Below, piece by piece: positions 33,121-44,200 of a DNA stretch of 64,000 bases (within the stretch, counting starts at the first letter, position 1; each line of letters opens with the position of its first letter). A model generated the notes under the pieces. That model did no database searches, was not told the origin of the DNA, and saw nothing but the letters and a program-made list of their open reading frames with translations. Origin of the DNA: Clavaria fumosa (lineage: Eukaryota > Basidiomycota > Agaricomycetes > Agaricales > Clavariaceae). The position numbers and the translations under genes were made by a program. The DNA lies in assembly GCA_951802425.1 (NCBI GenBank), contig OX637795.1, positions 2,046,001 through 2,110,000 of the forward strand, read 5' to 3'.

Positions 33121-35143
33121 GCAAGCCAAGGAAACGCTGGCACTAGGAATACACAACGGTATGTAGCAGTCCAAACCTCCGTATCACTCTGTAAAACTCC
33201 CATTATTTTGCTGCAGAACGCTCCGATTCCTTCCCGTGGAGACCTATCCAGGCCCGAAGAAGGATAACCATTATATCATAACACTGAAACATAATGTCGA
33301 CACGAAAAAGCATCTCAACTGGCTCAAGGCTGACCCTCATATATCCGTCACATACAATTACAGTCTAAAGGGCCTCAATGCTTATGCAGGTATGAGCTCA
33401 CTTTTCTGTTAAGTTCGTTCACTGAGCAATGCTGCAGGGACGTTGAGTGGAAACGCGTTGAATAGACTTCGTGAATCATCTGAGGTCGAATCAATTTCCG
33501 AGGATTGCGTCATGAGAACATTGGGAGGAGCCGTCAAAGACCAGTAATCCTCCCCGTCACGCTTGTTTCTGTACAGTCATCGTGGTTTTATTGCAGATCC
33601 GATGCGCCTTGGGGAATTTCCCGTATCTGCCGTGATGAGGCGCTTGACGGCCCAAATGCGTTGAAATTTAACTTCGACTACAAGTATCGTAGCGATGTTG
33701 AACACGACGTGGTCGTTTATGTTCTCGGCACGTCTCTCATGCCTCAAGATGTAACAATCCGATCTAACAATAATTGATAGATACTGGTAACGTTCATGTT
33801 GGACATACATAAGTCTGTACCGATTAACCCTGAGATTTATTGCAGGCATTAATACCCACCACGTACGAGCCCTTTATCTACGTCTCTTGATGCCTGACAT
33901 CAACACTCTGTTCAGGACGAATTTGAAGCACGAGCGGAATGGGGGACAAACTTGACCAAGTACGATGTGAGTGCTCTGGAAAACCCGCTTCGCAAACTTT
34001 AATATAAGTGTCAGGGCGCTGACGTGAATGGTCACGGAACGCATGTCGCGTGAGCTGTTCTTCTACGCCACCCAATCTCTTTGACTGACTGACTCTTGTA
34101 GTGGAATCATTGCTGGCCGTCAATGGGGAGTTGCCAAAGGAGCTCGTCTCGTTGCCGTCAAAGTGCTTGGTGACGAGGGGTATGCCTTTGAACCTTAATC
34201 TCCTATGATATTCAATGTGTCTTGTTTAGGTTCGGTTACGCGTCAGATGTGTCAGTCTATGCAATGAAATATTATAAGTGTGATCTACTAACCTGCCTTT
34301 AGTATCCAAGGCTTGTGTTGGGCACAGAACGACCTTGCCCGAAGGACGGCGAATGGCCGTAGCGATATGGCTGGCATCGTGAATATGAGCCTCGGTGGCC
34401 CAATATCGACACCCATAGACAGAGCAGTAGCTGTTGTAAGTATTTAAACTTTGTTGCTTGATCTTATTGCATTGGCTAAGCGCCGCTGTCAGCTTACGAA
34501 TGAATACGGAATTCACGTCGTTACTGCGACCACTAACAACTCCCACTGTGCCTGCGCCTGTAGCCCTGCGCGCGTTTCTTCAGCGATCACTGTTGGTGCC
34601 TCGACGTTCACGGATTCTTGCGCCTGGTTCTCTGATCGTGGATCCCCTGTCGATATCTTCGCACCTGGTGTGTTTATCATGAGTGCGAGTAGTGCTAATA
34701 ACGTTGTGCGTTGGAATTTTCCATCATAATTTTGTTGAATTTAATCAAATTTGCCCTCCGGTAACGATCCCGTAGGCTATGGAAGTCAGATCTGGAACCT
34801 CCATGGTAAGAGTCTTTGATCTATCAATTTCATGAGTTTTTTGCCAACTCTCTTTAGGCCGCCGCCCACGTTTCCGGGCTCGTTGCATATCTAGTCAACA
34901 TTTATGGCAATACAAAACCCAGTGACATGAAAATCATCTTGCGGCACCTGAGCCTCAAAAATGCTCTTAAAGGAATTTGTCAGAACTGCGTTTCGTATTT
35001 TTGAGCATCATTCAACTGAATGCTATTCAGCCGATCCGACTGTCAATCTGCTCGCTCGCAATGACATAAACAATGCCAATGCGCGGCCAAGGAGACCTCT
35101 TGAGGAAACAATTCCCCGAAGCAAGTTTAAGGGGCGGGTTTGA
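33121..35143 (+). CDS. subtilisin-like serine protease (S8, proteinase K-like), copy B
   Basis: Plus-strand paralogue of copy A with the same exon plan. Exon 1 starts at ATG 33121 (MASQGNAGTRNTQ), then intron about 33162-33217. The propeptide is HYIITLKHNVDTKKHL...NYSLKGLNAYAG; the mature start SDAPWGISRICRDE is near 33600. The catalytic Asp is in D-T-G-I over micro-exon 33781-33786, the His in VNGHGTHVA (34023-34050), and the Ser in RSGTSM (about 34790). The end at 35143 lies after a last intron (about 34980-35027). Oddities: the intron before the micro-exon begins GC (33728-33729) where copy A has GT; the oxyanion region is TATTNNSHCAC instead of TAAGNNSRCAC; and the C-terminus is longer and basic. 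It may be a diverging or weakened paralogue. Confidence 0.82.
33781..33786 (+). other. 6-nt micro-exon carrying the catalytic Asp codon (copy B)
   Basis: The preceding exon ends ...GTTCTCG at 33727; intron 33728-33780 (GCACGT...GATAG, 53 nt); micro-exon ATACTG; intron 33787-33845 (GTAACG...TTGCAG). Splicing gives Asp-Thr-Gly-Ile. Placement and size match copy A. Confidence 0.7.
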
Positions 35144-36286
35144 ATCGTTATGATGAACTCCGACGTGACCTGTATGCTGTATGCGTTGATGCCCGTATCA
35201 CCCGTATCACATTTGGCTTAGTGCTTATGTTTACTATGTCTAAGAGCACAAAGGAAGCATCAGGAAATGGTGTATTATCTTACCATTAGCGAACATGAAG
35301 CTGTCTTGATTCTTGATTCTTGAAATTTGTACTTAGTAGTGACAACTTGGCAGGGGATAATTTCGGAACCCGCCACCAAAGGCGCGGCGCGGCACCAAGG
35401 ATGTTCTTCAACGCGCTGCAAAGTTTCTTGTCGTCTCGCGTAGCTTTTCACTCCCTCGCGGCCTCGACTTCAGACAAATCGGTGGCGCTGACAGATCGAA
35501 GTTCGTCGAGGACAGGGAATGGAAATTTCGCATGTTCCACTAGAAAGTCGTGAAGCTTCACCAAGCAGTGTTGAGTTTGGGGAATGCCGCGCCCAGTTGC
35601 GCCTCCGCTTGGGTGAGGTACCGTTCGCACCCGGCCCGTGCCAGGCACCACTGAGCTGAGACAATGCTGAGCTGAGACAATGCTGAGCCGAGACAACCTG
35701 CTCTTGGACCCCGGTCAGCAAAATAATTGGGGTGATATGGAGGTATGGACCACTACATACCTTTGCATACCCCCTATAACACCTACTTATTTTGCTGGTG
35801 TCCCATACCTTCCACAAGCACCCAACCTCTCCTACATTAATTAGCACATTTACCTAGCTACAACTCAATGAAGCTTTGATGAATGATGGGTGGACCACAG
35901 GAAGAAGGGAAATTACTATTACTATATTTAGTAATGGTTCAGCTGAGTTTGGTCATGCAAACCTGGGTTTGAAGCAAAGTTCAGAACTGAACAATGGCAA
36001 CACAACTCATCAAGGTCATATGTTCTGTCCTCATGTTGTAAGGGACTGGACTTTAATGTCTGCTAGAATCCTGTCTAGAATGTTTTGGCTAGCAATGATA
36101 GAATTTCAGTTGCAGCCTCTCAACAATGATCCAGCCACTCATGACAGTTGGCATGGCTGGAGTTCATGCATCCAGAAAAATCTAAGTGCTACCAGTGCTA
36201 CCAGTACTACTGTAGACCAATATAGTTCTATGTGGCTCTAGTAGCTACTAGTTTTTTCCTGATGTGCAGGAGAACAAGAATGCAAA
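35144..36286. other. intergenic region with a short tandem repeat
   Basis: No gene recognised. Three 16-bp units (CTGAGCTGAGACAATG and variants) lie at 35651-35698. Confidence 0.5.
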
Positions 36287-36288
36287 TA

Positions 36289-36553
36289 CTGTACCATTTT
36301 GTTCAATTGACTGGGTGGTGTGATGTGTGACACCTCCAGTCAAATTTTGAATTGACCAAAAGTAGAAGTCAAGTGTGACATGAGGGATAATTGACTGCCC
36401 CTCCACCAGTATATATTAGGTGACTGTCACCCAAAAAGGGAATTTCACCTTACAAATTGACTGATTCCTCAAATGATGTGTGACCAGTGTGATTTTTGGC
36501 TGATTTGGGGGTGTGTGTGATGTGTGACAGGTCAATTGAATGAAATGGTACAG
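36289..36553. mobile_element. about 265-bp MITE with TA duplication
   Basis: The left end CTGTACCATTTTGTTCAATTG and the inverted right end CTGTACCATTTCATTCAATTG match over about 23 bp with two differences. TA flanks both sides (36287-36288, 36554-36555). The interior is rich in GTGTGACA words and non-coding. A Tc1/mariner-type MITE is the best fit. Confidence 0.7.
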
Positions 36554-36924
36554 TAATAGCTGTGCTGTCTAAAGGGAAAATATGGACCTGGAGTTCACAT
36601 GGGAGAACTGTTGAATATTCAAACCCATGCACAGTGTGCCTGCCTAGTTTTCTCTTGTAGCTTACCTCATCTTTTATTCACCCCTGCCACATGCACTCTC
36701 TTTATCCACTAGAACCATTACTGCTGTCATAACTAGCCTACCCACTGTCCTTATTTGCTACTGCTCATATTGCACTAGTATATAGTCTACCAGTGTCATA
36801 CTCCATAGCCTAATATTTTATTCAATAGGTACATATGAATATTGATGACTCTTGTTGCTTGGGAGCCTAATATTTTATTCAATATAAACTAGTGATGGGA
36901 TGGTTCAGTTCTGAACCAGGGTTC

Positions 36925-37263
36925 TGTAAGAATTCGCATGCCTCCCCCTTATGTAACCCACATACTGCCCTTATGCTGTCACTGCTACCCCTGCCCCTAT
37001 CCACATGCTCTCCCCCCTCTTCTTTTCACACCACCATGTGGCCCCACCTCGCTGCCCCCTCATGCCTACCTCATATGCACCTCATGTCCATACACTGCCC
37101 TGCAATACCCTGTGCCCTGTACTGTATAAGTACCAGACCTCACTGTACTGTAAATACCTCCATAGGTTGTTATTCCTCTTCCAATACCACTTCTCTGCTC
37201 CCATTTGGCCAGGTGTGACTAAGCCTTCTCGAATATACCGGAGTCAGGGAGCTCTTTGTGACA
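36925..37263 (+). repeat. gypsy-1 5' LTR
   Basis: 339 bp, TG...CA. TATAAG at 37125-37130; the sequence AGGTTGTTATT (37164-37174), 39 bp after the TATA, is the reverse complement of the primer site after the LTR, marking the likely transcript start. Confidence 0.9.
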
Positions 37264-37274
37264 AATAACAACCT
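37264..37274 (+). promoter_or_regulatory. gypsy-1 primer-binding site, self-priming type
   Basis: AATAACAACCT directly abuts the LTR and is perfectly complementary (11 nt) to 37164-37174 in the same LTR. This is the geometry of Tf1/sushi elements, which use the 5' end of their own RNA as primer. No tRNA match was recognised. Confidence 0.7.
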
Positions 37275-38143
37275 CTCCCCCGCCTACCTCCTCACAGACC
37301 TAGGCACCCCACCCCTGCCTGAGCTGAAGCAAAGCTCACGTATTCAGAGAAGAAGAACTGGCACGCTACTGGACAGTGTTTGAATGATACGAGAGGCACA
37401 GAGCCCTACAAGGATTGGAGGAAGACACCAACTTTGAACAGCTTACTCCGCCTAGCATGCCGCAGGCCAGAACCTATGAGAGGTTCCTTTATCCGAGACA
37501 CTCCAAAGCCACACAAGTAGCACCCCAATACCACTTTGCTACCCAAAGAGTTTACATACTGAGAGATCCTAGTACCAACAATCCGCTATCAATTGCACAC
37601 TTACCTGAGTGGTAAACTTTTCGAACCCAACTAGTGGCAGCTGAAGAAACCTACCTGCGAGAAACCCAAGAATTCCTAGCAGAGGAAGAAGACCTCTTTG
37701 AGGAAGAAAGCAATTACGAAAGTGCCCTCAAAGAACTTGAGGAACCCACCCATTTGCCTGCCAGAATGAGGACTTTACACTTGGCCACCCATTCTGATGG
37801 ACTCCACTGGACTCCAATGGAGTCCATTGGAGTCCAACCAGCTCCATTGGAGCCAACAAGGACTCCATTGGAGCCAACAAGGACTCCATTGGAGCCAGCA
37901 AGGACTTTATTGGAGCCAACAAGGAATCTATCGGAGCCAGCAAGGACTCTATTGGAGTCAACAAGGACTCCATTGGAGCCAGCAAGGACTTTGTTGGACT
38001 TGGCCAGGAGTCCAATGGAATTTCTTCCAGTGGAGTCCATTGGAGCAGTCCCATTGGAGTCCACAAGGAGTCCATTGGAGTCCACTGGAGTCCACACGGA
38101 GTCCAATGGAGTCCTAACACAGCTGAAGAAAACGTCACCAGCT

Positions 38144-38197
38144 GGAGTTGAACCCAGATCTTTGTGTCACTTGCACATGCAATTACCAGCTATGCCA
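38144..38197 (-). other. tRNA-like pol III boxes, left arm
   Basis: On the minus strand, TGGCATAGCTGG (38197-38186) fits an A box and GGTTCAACTCC (38154-38144) fits a B box, 43 nt apart, within tRNA-like text. The mirror copy is in the right arm. Confidence 0.5.
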
Positions 38198-38449
38198 TGC
38201 AGCCACAGTTATCTTAGCCAATATAATCCCTATAGCCCTTGTCCTGAGCTCTGTGGAGTCCTTAGGAGTCCTGAGGAGTCTGATTGGAGTCCTAAGGAGT
38301 CTGATTGGAGTCCTGAGGAGTCTGATTGGAGTCCTGAGGGACTGCACAGAGTCATGAAGTCAATTCTGACTCTAATAACTGACTGCAAATACTCCTTGAG
38401 ACTTTGCCTGCAATCTGCATGGAGTCCTGTAGACTCCAATCAGACTCCA

Positions 38450-38760
38450 GTCAGACTCCTCAGGACTCCAGTTGGACTCCTCAGGACTCCAGTTGGACTC
38501 CTCAGGACTCCAGTTGGACTCCTCAGGACTCCAGTTGGACTCCTCAGGACTCCAGTTGGACTCCTCAGGACTCCAGTTGGACTCCTCAGGACTCCAGTTG
38601 GACTCCTCAGGACTCCAGTTGGACTCCTCAGGACTCCAGTTGGACTCCTCAGGACTCCAGTTGGACTCCTCAGGACTCCAGTTGGACTCCTCAGGACTCC
38701 AATCAGACTCCTCAGGACTCCAGTTGGACTCCTCAGGACTCCAATCAGACTCCTCAAGAC
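38450..38760. repeat. 21-bp tandem array in the foldback centre
   Basis: About a dozen units of GGACTCCAGTTGGACTCCTCA, nearly identical, with AATCA variants at the right end. The unit is a multiple of three, so every frame stays open; the resulting peptides are artefacts. A second array of the same kind with AATCAGACTCC units lies at 38850-39060. Confidence 0.9.
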
Positions 38761-39122
38761 TCCATGCAGATTGCAGGCAAAGTCTCAAGGAGTATTTGCA
38801 GTCAGTTATTAGAGTCAGAATTGACTTCATGACTCTGTGCAGTCCCTCAGGACTCCAATCAGACTCCTCAGGACTCCAATCAGACTCCTTAGGACTCCAA
38901 TCAGACTCCTCAGGACTCCAATCAGACTCCTTAGGACTCCAATCAGACTCCTTAGGACTCCAATTGGACTCCTCAGGACTCCAATTGGACTCCTCAGGAC
39001 TCCAATCAGACTCCTCAGGACTCCAATTGGACTCCTCAGGACTCCTCAGGACTCCTAAGGACTCCACAGAGCTCAGGACAAGGGCTATAGGGATTATATT
39101 GGCTAAGATAACTGTGGCTGCA

Positions 39123-39176
39123 TGGCATAGCTGGTAATTGCATTTCCAAGTGACACAAGGATTTGGGTTCAACTCT
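39123..39176 (+). other. tRNA-like pol III boxes, right arm
   Basis: TGGCATAGCTGG (39123-39134, A box) and GGTTCAACTCT (39166-39176, B box) have tRNA-like spacing. No full cloverleaf is claimed; a tRNA-derived SINE head is the likely source. Confidence 0.5.
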
Positions 39177-39585
39177 GGCTGGTGACATTTGTTTTCTTCC
39201 ATTATGCTCAGACTCCAGTGGACTCCAGTGGACTCCATGCAGACTCCAGTGGACTCCATGCAGACTCCTGAGGAATCCAGTGGACTCCAATCAAGTCCAG
39301 TGAGTCCAATCACAGTCCTGACCCAGTCCAATCACAGTCCTGACCCAGTCCAATCACAGTCCTGACACAGTCCAGTGGGACTTGGTTTGGAGTCCTGTGG
39401 AGTCCATTGGAATGGGTGGACCAGTGTAAAGTCTTGGCCAGAATGCAAACTGAGGACACACCACCCACGCACCATTCCTCCAAGGTGCAAACAGACCTGA
39501 CTTTCCTTGGACTCCAAGACCATTTATGAGTAGACCTATTCCAAGAACCCCCACATGTTTACCTCGAAGACCTTGACTGAAGAAC

Positions 39586-40870
39586 ATGGCCGACACCGCC
39601 CCCGGAGTTGCCCCTGCACCCACAGCAGCACCCCCCACACTCATGTTAAAGATTGCCCCCTACTCTGGCAAGAGAGAGGAGTTTCAAACCTTCCTCAGGA
39701 GCCTTCACCTGGAGTTCTGGGTGAATGCCACAAAATACCCAACTGACTTCCTCAAGGTAGTCTTTACCTTGAGCAATATGACCAAAGGCTACACTGCCAA
39801 ATGGGCAAACCAGGCCACTACAGTAATACTGGATGAAGGAGGTGAAGAGATCATCTGGCCCACCTTTGAAGCAAGAATGAGGGAGGCTTTCACCCCCATC
39901 GAAGACCAGGCGTTGGCCATACATGAGCTTAATGGGTTTAAGCAAGTACAAATGGACACTGCACAATTCTTTCAGAGGTTCGAGACATTGATGAATCGAG
40001 CTGGCTATGATGAAGAAATGCATTGGAACGTGATCCATGCATTGTTGATGTGAGCTGTGCATCCGAAGTTGATGGAAAAGGTCCTTGCCTGTGCAGACCA
40101 GCCTGCAGACTATCAGACCTTCCGAGTGCTCACCATATGGTTGGACAGGCAGCACATGTTGCACACGGCTGTGCAAAGGGAAACGAGAGGACAAACAGGC
40201 ACTCAACCTGCTTGGAACCAACCAAGGCAGCAAGCACCCCTGCAGAACTGTTTCTGGCGCTCGCCAGTGGCAGCAAGCACCCCTGCAGAACTGTTTCTGG
40301 CGCTCGCCAGTGGCAGCAAGCACCCCTGCAGAACTGTTTCTGGCGCTCGCCAGTGGCAGCAAGCACCCCTGCAGAACTGTTTCTGGCGCTCGCCAGTGGC
40401 AGCCGCAGGTTGTATGGGAAGGGCCTGGCCAATGGGGCCCAGCACCTGCTCAACAACAGCAGCAACCGCCACAATGCGCACAATGGCAGCCGCAGCAACA
40501 ACAACAACAAGCACCAGCCACTGCCCAATGGAATAGGCCAGTGCCCTCTGGTACTAGGCAGGGAACACCCATGGATACCAGCTGAGGGATGGGACCCCGC
40601 CACCCATTAATTTGTTATAATTGTGGACAAGCTGGCCACCCTGCTCGATTATGCCCTGAACCTCTGCAACGACGCCCCATCCCCCACCAACAAGCACAAG
40701 CTGGCAGCATGTTTGAACTATGCTCCTCCCCCGGGTATTATACACCTCCGCTCTCTCCTTACCCTGTCCTGGCATACCCTGCTTCACACCCGACCTCCCT
40801 CACTTCATTCAATCCCTCATACACCAGCATGAGTGCAGTGCAAAATGACTTTGAAGAAATGGAAAATTGA
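39586..40870 (+). pseudogene. gypsy-1 gag
   Basis: ATG 39586 starts a retrotransposon Gag (KIAPYSGKREEFQTFLRSLH, WPTFEARMREAF) up to a TGA at 40051-40053. The frame then goes on (HPKLMEKVLACADQPADYQT) and runs into a 43-bp tandem repeat (40229-40400, four units) that changes frame with each unit. A zinc knuckle CYNCGQAGHPARLC lies at about 40612-40660. Similar in layout to gypsy-2 Gag but well diverged. Confidence 0.8.
40229..40400. repeat. four 43-bp tandem units in gypsy-1 gag
   Basis: The unit starts GCAGCAAGCACCCCTGCAGA and ends CTCGCCAGTG; copies begin at 40229, 40272, 40315 and 40358 and are essentially identical. Length 43 is not a multiple of three, so the expansion itself breaks the gag frame. 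Confidence 0.9.
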
Positions 40871-41209
40871 ATTGTGCAGCTACAAGATGAGCTGCAGATC
40901 ATGAGACGACCCCAGACTCCGGGTCCTGGGCCATCGATGGCAGCGACAACAATTGAGGAACTGCAGGATTTTTGTGAAGGATCCACTTGAGTGCTAAAGC
41001 AGGATCCTTATATGTTATCCCTGGCTGCTGTCACCATGTAAAACCAGCTGTGAATGAAGTACCATTGTTTCCTTTGTCAAAAAAGGCTGAGAGGGCTAGG
41101 CACACCCTCAAAAACCTCACCCCTAAAGAGCTCCCTGGGTATAGAGACCATGTAGATTGGGAGTCTGACCCAAAAGCCACATGTGGACAAGGAGGGGAAT
41201 GACAACTGG

Positions 41210-44200
41210 ATATGAAAGGACACATAACCACTTTGGACACCAAGGAAACCCATGAGATCAGACTGCTCATTGATTCTGATTGCACTATGTCAGTCATGGA
41301 CCTGGAATGGGCAAACAGCAAAAAGATGAACCTCACATAATTGGAGGTCCCAGTAATCTTCAAAAACATCGATGGAACCACAAATGCATGCGGAGCCTTC
41401 AAACATTTGGTAGCCCTCCACCTAAATATTGGAGGACATGTGGAAATCAAGCAATTCTTACTGGGGCGAGTCAGTGGACACCACACGATCCTAGGACATG
41501 ACTGGCTTCGATACCACAACCCGAAGATCTGGTGGTATGAGAAACATGTTTGTTTTGACTGGTGCAAGAACAAGGAATGTCACATTGTCAGTTATGGCCA
41601 TGGCTTCAGGAACACATTCACTGCCACAAGTACAATGATGTCGGATTGGAAAGCCTTGTACCTGCAGGTGTTTTCAGGAAAAACATCTCAGAAGTTACCC
41701 AAGTCCCTACCTGGAATAGATTATGAAATCAAGTTTAAAAATGACCCCAGATTCCTGTGCTCCAAAGTCTACCCACTCACTCACAAAGAAGAGGAAGCCC
41801 TAAAAGCCTGGCTCAAGGAAAATCTAGAAAACGGTCGATTGGAGTGGGGAGAGTCTGACTATGTCAGCCCCATTTTCTTCAAGGATGAAGGCAACAAACT
41901 ACGACCTATCATCGACTACAAATGCCTCAAGTCTTTCTGCGTAAAGGACATATACCCCTTGCCGAGGATTGATGAAACAGTGGGAAGCTTAAAGAAGGCA
42001 GAAGTGTTCACAAGCCTTGATGTGGAATGGGGATACTGGAATGTCGCAATGGCTGAGTGGGCACAAAAATATGCTGTCATCATCACGAAATTCGGAACAG
42101 TGCTCCCATCCGTGATGCAATTTGGTCTTATGAATGCTCTGTCAGTCTTCCAGCACTGAATGAATTACTGTATATCCTACACACACTCCTGCCAACAGGA
42201 AAAGTATTCATCTACATTGATGATATCCTTGTTGCCACTGAAACTCTTGAGGAACACTGATGCTTGTTACACAAAGTATTCAGGATACTCCAAGAAAATG
42301 ACTTATGCATCTGGGAATTGAAGTGCAAACTTGAGCAGGCTGAGGTCACATTCTTAGGACTGTTAATTTCAAAAGGGAATATCCACCACTCACCCAAGAA
42401 ATGCAAGGGAATAGCAGATTGGCCCACACCTAAGAACAAGCATGAACTCCAAAAGGGGATTGGCCTCCTAAATTACTTCCGAAGGTTCATCAAGGGGTTT
42501 GCCACAGTGGCCAAGCCACTCTATGAGCTACTAGCCGACAACACACCATACATCTGGACCGACTGACAAGACTGTGCCTGGAAGCAACTAATTGACATCC
42601 TACAAAGCGATGTAGTACTGGCAATCCCTCAGGATGAAGGGAAATGGAAATTGGAAGTAGACGCCAGTAACTATGCCACCAGAGGAGTGTTGTCCCAACA
42701 ACAACCTGATGGTATCTGGTAGCCTGTAGATTTTATCTCAAAAACCTTCTCCCCAGCAGAAATGAACTATGCCACCTATGACAAGGAGTTCCTGGCAATC
42801 ATCCGGGGATTGGAAGAGTGGCAGCACTACCTACTAGGTGCAAAGGAACCTTTTGAGATACACACTGACCATGCTAATCTCCAATATTTCCAAAAGAGCC
42901 AGAAGCTGAACCCACGCCAGACCTGCTGGCACTCCAAATTACAATGTTTCAACTTCAAGGTGAAGTACAAACCCAGAAAAACCAATATGAAGGCAGATTC
43001 CTTGTCACGGCGACCAGATCATTGGGAAAGCACAGACAAGTATGAGAAGCCCACAACTCAAGTTTTCCCAGCCCAATGACTTGCCACCTTGCTCATCCCT
43101 GGGCCCACCATTGATCAACTGCTAGTAGAGGCCCACAATACCATGACTCCTCCTGCCTCTATCCCTTATAAAAAGGATAGTGACAGACTCTACAAACATG
43201 AAGAAAAGATATGGGTACCTCAGAACCTGGTACATGAAATACTTGCCAAACTGCATGACTCACCACTAGGAGGGCACCCTGGGCCCGAAAAGACCCTGGA
43301 GAATGTCTCCCAGCAATTCACATGGCCAGGCATGAAACAGGATGTAGAAGACTATGTGAGAGGATGCCAAAGATGCCAATGATCTAAGCCAGACCACATG
43401 AAATGGCGCACCCCCCTACGACTGCACTCCATCCCACCACAGCCCTGGCACACCATCACTTGGGATATGATTGGACCACTACCAAAGTCTGGAACACATG
43501 ATTGCATTCTGGTTATATGCAACAAAATGACAAAGATGACCCTCTTAGAGGCCACTGACACAAAACTCACTGCCTTGGGAGCCGCCAAGATCCTACGCGA
43601 CTGAGTCCTCTGTAGCCACAGAGTTCCTTGCAAAGTAATCAGTGACCGCAGATCCCAATTCGTCTCTAACTTCATGGAAGAATTCTATAAAATAATTGGC
43701 ATAAAGGTCAACCCTAGTACAGCTTACCACCCACAAACAGATGGCCAGACAGAAAGAATGAACCAAGAAATTGAAGTCTACTTATGATCCTATGTAGACT
43801 TTATGCAACACAACTGGTCTGAATGGCTGGCTACAGCAGAATTTGCCCTTAATAACTGACAACACTCCTCCACCAAATTCTCCCCTTTCTTCTTAAATTA
43901 CAGACTCCATCCATGAATGGGGGATATCAGCATACCCCCTACAACACATGCACTGGAAGCATCAGACTTTGCAAGAAAACTACAAAAAGCATGTGAAAGA
44001 GCTAGAGAGGCTATGGAAAAAGCAGCCCAATACATGAAAACTGCCTATGACAAACACAAAAACACAAAAACATTGGAATATAAAAAGGGCAACCTAGTCT
44101 GGCTGGATGCAACGAACTTGAACACAGAACGACTGTCAGACAAACTTGTGGATAAAAGAGTAGGACCATTTGCTATTGTGGAGAAAGTAGGAACCTCAGC

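Larger units (their letters stand above)
37769..39436. mobile_element. 1.67-kb foldback (MULE-like) element inside the gypsy-1 leader
   Basis: A near-complete inverted repeat: the left end AGGACTTTACACTTGGCCAC faces the right end (inverted CAAGACTTTACACTGGTCCA). Inner blocks also mirror each other: 38140-38260 with 39060-39185, and 38270-38460 with 38750-38890. Centre near 38.60-38.66 kb. The 9-bp target duplication GCCAGAATG is at 37760-37768 and 39437-39445; nine base pairs and long inverted ends suggest a Mutator-like origin. The arms are mostly GGACTCC/GGAGTCC minisatellite. Removing it restores an open frame in the host leader. Confidence 0.85.
37415..39536 (+). pseudogene. leader frame (ORF0) of gypsy-1, interrupted
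   Basis: Open text between 5' LTR and gag: 37415-37615 (FEQLTPPSMPQARTYERFLY), a stop, then 37634-37768 (acidic: RETQEFLAEEEDLFEEESNY). It continues after the foldback element at 39446-39535 in the frame obtained by removing the insert with one 9-bp copy. No domain recognised. Confidence 0.5.

Noticed and set aside
38450..39060. Regular short repeats resembling a CRISPR array.
   Set aside because: Units are contiguous with no unique spacers, lie in a eukaryotic retrotransposon and form a palindrome.
37634..39331. Long open frames (up to 392 codons) of repeated peptides in both strands of the minisatellite.
   Set aside because: A 21-bp unit keeps all six frames open; the frames cross the boundary of the foldback insertion and show no codon or domain signal.
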